Source of the DNA: CAVPDE01 sp963702565
GTDB taxonomy: Bacteria; Desulfobacterota; DSM-4660; Desulfatiglandales; HGW-15
NCBI GenBank assembly: GCA_963702565.1
Contig: CAVPDE010000018.1
Span: 310,001-374,000 of the forward strand
Length of the DNA stretch: 64,000 nucleotides
Direction: 5' to 3'
The notes below the pieces were generated by a model. The model saw nothing but the letters and a program-made list of their open reading frames with translations. It had not been told where the DNA came from and made no database searches. Of the stretch, positions 62,017 to 64,000 are shown piece by piece. The position numbers and the translations under genes are program-made. Each line of letters starts with the position of its first letter. Position 1 is the first letter of the stretch.

Positions 62017-63556
62017 ATGGAAGGGTTCGATTGGGCCACAAGAACGACCATGAATCTCGATAGCCTTTTCAACAACCTTCTCACCAGCGGGATAGGCTTA
62101 TCCGATTCGGAAACCCTCCGAAAGCTTAGGATCCTCAACACCTTTCATCTGGTCGTGATCATGGCGGCCCCCCTGCTGGGACTTTTTTATTTTTATGCGG
62201 GCGCGCTGATTCTCTTCTACTTGACCATCTTCACCGGTCTCCTCATGATTTCCTCCTTCCTCCTCCTGAGAAAAACCAGAAGCCTGGTTCTGGGAGGGCA
62301 CTTCGCCATCTCCATCCTCTGGGCCTTCCTGTTCCTCGTCTCATGGAATACCGGAGCCATCACCTTCGAGGGCGTGATCCACCCCACATGGATTCTGAAC
62401 GGAAGCCTGATTCTGCTCGCGGTTTTGATCATGGGTTATCTCCACGGGAGCCTCTGGACGATGGCCATGTTCTTGCAGGTGGGGATCGTTGTCTATCTGT
62501 ATCAGATCCGCTTCCAGTTCCCGAATCTCCTGCCCATGGAGATGGCGGCCCTTTATCACCTGGGCACCTTCATGATCGGGTTTCTGGTTCTGGTTTTGTT
62601 CGCCTTCTTGTTTGAAAGAGAAAGGGAGGAGGCGCTGCTCCGTGAGGAAGGAAAAGCACAGGCTCTGCGGGAATCCAAGAAGTACATCGACGATATCCTG
62701 GAGAGATCCCCTGTGCCCACGTTCATTATTGACCGCAGCCACCGAGTCGTTCAGTGGAACCCCGCCTGCCAGACACTGACGGGGATTTCAGCCGGAGAGA
62801 TTCACGGCAAAGAGGTGTGGGAGGGGTTCAGGATGGGCCAGCAGGGAAGTCTGGCCGACATGGTTCTGACGGAACCCGGAGCGGTGGACGATCATTTTCG
62901 AGAGGCCATCCGTTCCAAGTCAGAGAGCGGATGGTACGAGATGGACACGCTCCTTCCGCATTTCAAGAACGGCCGGCGGGTCCTCCTCGAGCGCCGGTGC
63001 GCTCTTGGACGAGACGGGCGCCGTGAGAGGTGCTATTCAGACCGTGCGGGAAGTCGCGGGCGCGTCTTTGGACAGGGCTCTGGGTGATTCAGGCCAAGTG
63101 AACGAAGCCTTTGTCTCCCCCGTCTACAAGGTCAATGCCCGTGGAAGAATCAGCTCCTGGAATCGCGGGTGCGAAGAGATTTTCGGGTACCCTTCCAGCG
63201 AGATGATCGGGCGAAACGCCGCGGACTTGGTTTCAGCGCGCTACAGAGCTCTGTTTGAAGAGGCAATCACCAGAGCGTTCCAGGGCGAAACCTCCGGAAC
63301 CAAGACCTGGAGATGCCAGCACAGGGAGGGAAAACCTGTTTACGTCACGGCGAGGGTTTACCCCCTCCTGGCGGGCAACGGCGGAGAGAAAGAGTGCGCG
63401 GTCGTCAATGCCAATGTGACCGAGATCACGATACGGCTGAAAAAATCGGAGAGCGAAGCGGTGGAGACAAAGGAAAAGCTCAAAACCCTGAGTGAGGAGC
63501 ACGGTCTTCTGAAAAAAAACATTGCCACCTTCATTAGGAAAAAGGATGAGTCCTAA
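62017..63556 (+). pseudogene. membrane sensor with two PAS domains, frameshifted between them
   Basis: The first frame (62017-63087) has six membrane segments (about 40-60, 65-80, 95-112, 125-145, 150-168, 175-200), a coiled linker and PAS1 (about 225-330: DILERSPVPTFIIDRSHRVV, GEIHGKEVWEGF). It then leaves frame. Removing the G at 62989 continues as LLSAGALLDETGAVRGAIQT and into PAS2 (NARGRISSWNRGCEEIFGYP), ending in a coiled coil at 63556; intact length would be about 512 aa. No kinase, GGDEF or other output domain follows. ATG 62017 or 62050 could be the start. A sequencing error and true decay are both possible. Confidence 0.75.
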
Positions 63557-63577
63557 GAGGAGGAAGCCTCGATCCCG

Positions 63578-64000
63578 TCAGAGCACCTCGTAAACCATGA
63601 CCTCCAACGTTTTGCCTTTCACCTTCCTGGGCCCAACCGAGCGAATATTGAATTTTCCCTGAACGCGTTCGTAGGTTTCTTCGCCGATGAGGATCTGATT
63701 GGGCTTGGCAATGGATTCGAGCCTGGACGCCGTGTTGACCGCGTCCCCGATCACCGTGTAATCCATTCTTTTGGGAGATCCGATATTCCCTGCAACGACT
63801 TTCCCCGTATTGATCCCGATGCGAATGGAGAATTTTCTCTCGTCCGGCATTCCTGCCATCATGGCTCCCAGCGCCTGCGTCATCTCCTGAGCTGCGCGGA
63901 TGGCTCTTTCCGCGTCATCCTCCTTTTCCATGGGAGCTCCGAAAACGGCCATCAGGCCGTCTCCGATATACTTGTCGAGGGTGCCGTCGTAATGGAAAAG
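63578..64000 (-). CDS. adenylate/guanylate cyclase catalytic domain (partial, 5' end outside window)
   Basis: The last ~141 residues of a class III nucleotide cyclase: LDKYIGDGLMAVFGAPM (metal-binding Asp), DDAERAIRAAQEM, RIGINTGKVVAGNIGS, DYTVIGDAVNTASRLE and EVMVYEVL at the end. The Asn-Thr-Ala-Ser-Arg segment provides the transition-state Asn and Arg. Its product could feed the cNMP-binding proteins at 36.6-38.6 kb; that link is an inference. The frame runs off the window end, so upstream domains are unseen. It is convergent with the PAS sensor. Confidence 0.92.
   Translation of the reverse strand, partial: LFHYDGTLDKYIGDGLMAVFGAPMEKEDDAERAIRAAQEMTQALGAMMAGMPDERKFSIRIGINTGKVVAGNIGSPKRMDYTVIGDAVNTASRLESIAKPNQILIGEETYERVQGKFNIRSVGPRKVKGKTLEVMVYEVL

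Overview
The window reads as the chromosome of a Gram-negative, anaerobic member of the Desulfobacterota (former Deltaproteobacteria), probably a syntrophic or sulfate-reducing type. The evidence is a cytosolic [NiFe] hydrogenase with NuoE/F/G-like diaphorase subunits, LptD and a heptosyltransferase-like enzyme (outer membrane), a FabH-like ketosynthase, a PPi-PFK-like protein, many PilZ and cyclic-nucleotide-binding proteins, two sigma-54-type promoters, and dispersed palindromic repeats of the kind common in that phylum. The taxonomic placement is an inference from gene content only.

Layout. 0.4-6.0 kb: housekeeping genes (frameshifted SplB-like radical SAM gene, tilS, GT9 glycosyltransferase, htpX, FabH-like ketosynthase). 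6.3-28.7 kb: a hydrogenase island. At its centre, hoxE, a hoxF-GltD fusion, a nuoG/hoxU-like gene, hoxY, hoxH and hoxW lie on the plus strand behind a near-consensus sigma-54 promoter. They are divergent from hypF-hypC-hypD-hypE. Both sides are flanked by paralogous sensory units: a Cache/HAMP histidine kinase plus a receiver protein that carries a conserved ~85-residue C-terminal domain. A further receiver and a GAF histidine kinase follow hoxW directly.

28.7-33.0 kb: a minus-strand run of small accessory genes separated by attC-like sites and lacking an integrase in the window (a CALIN-type integron cassette array). It holds a racemase, a frameshifted small gene, a small membrane protein, a tyrosine phosphatase, a DUF4375 protein, a higBA pair with a frameshifted toxin, and an ankyrin fragment cut by a 157-bp inverted-repeat element. 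33.1-36.5 kb: an unknown gene divergent from a moxR/VWA pair, with a GxxExxY gene inserted inside terminal inverted repeats. 36.5-58.5 kb: cyclic-nucleotide and PilZ regulators, a UvrD-type helicase, folC, lptD, pfk, a glcD-like gene, dnaX-ybaB-recR, two tRNA-Ser genes, tadA, a PilZ gene, an HNH gene, a SAM hydroxide adenosyltransferase, a sirtuin, folD and a CHASE2 Ser/Thr kinase. 58.8-64.0 kb: a PilB/GspE ATPase, a B-box-like membrane protein, a prepilin, a frameshifted PAS sensor and the 3' part of a nucleotide cyclase.

How it works together: hyp genes mature the Ni-Fe centre, HoxW trims HoxH, and HoxY-HoxH exchange electrons with NAD(P) through the E/F/G-like subunits. The GltD module on HoxF adds a second FAD/NAD(P) site, suggesting NADPH output or electron bifurcation (inference). 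The histidine kinases and receivers on both sides probably sense a metabolic or redox cue for this complex. Four genes are interrupted by small frameshifts, so either gene decay or local sequence errors should be considered.
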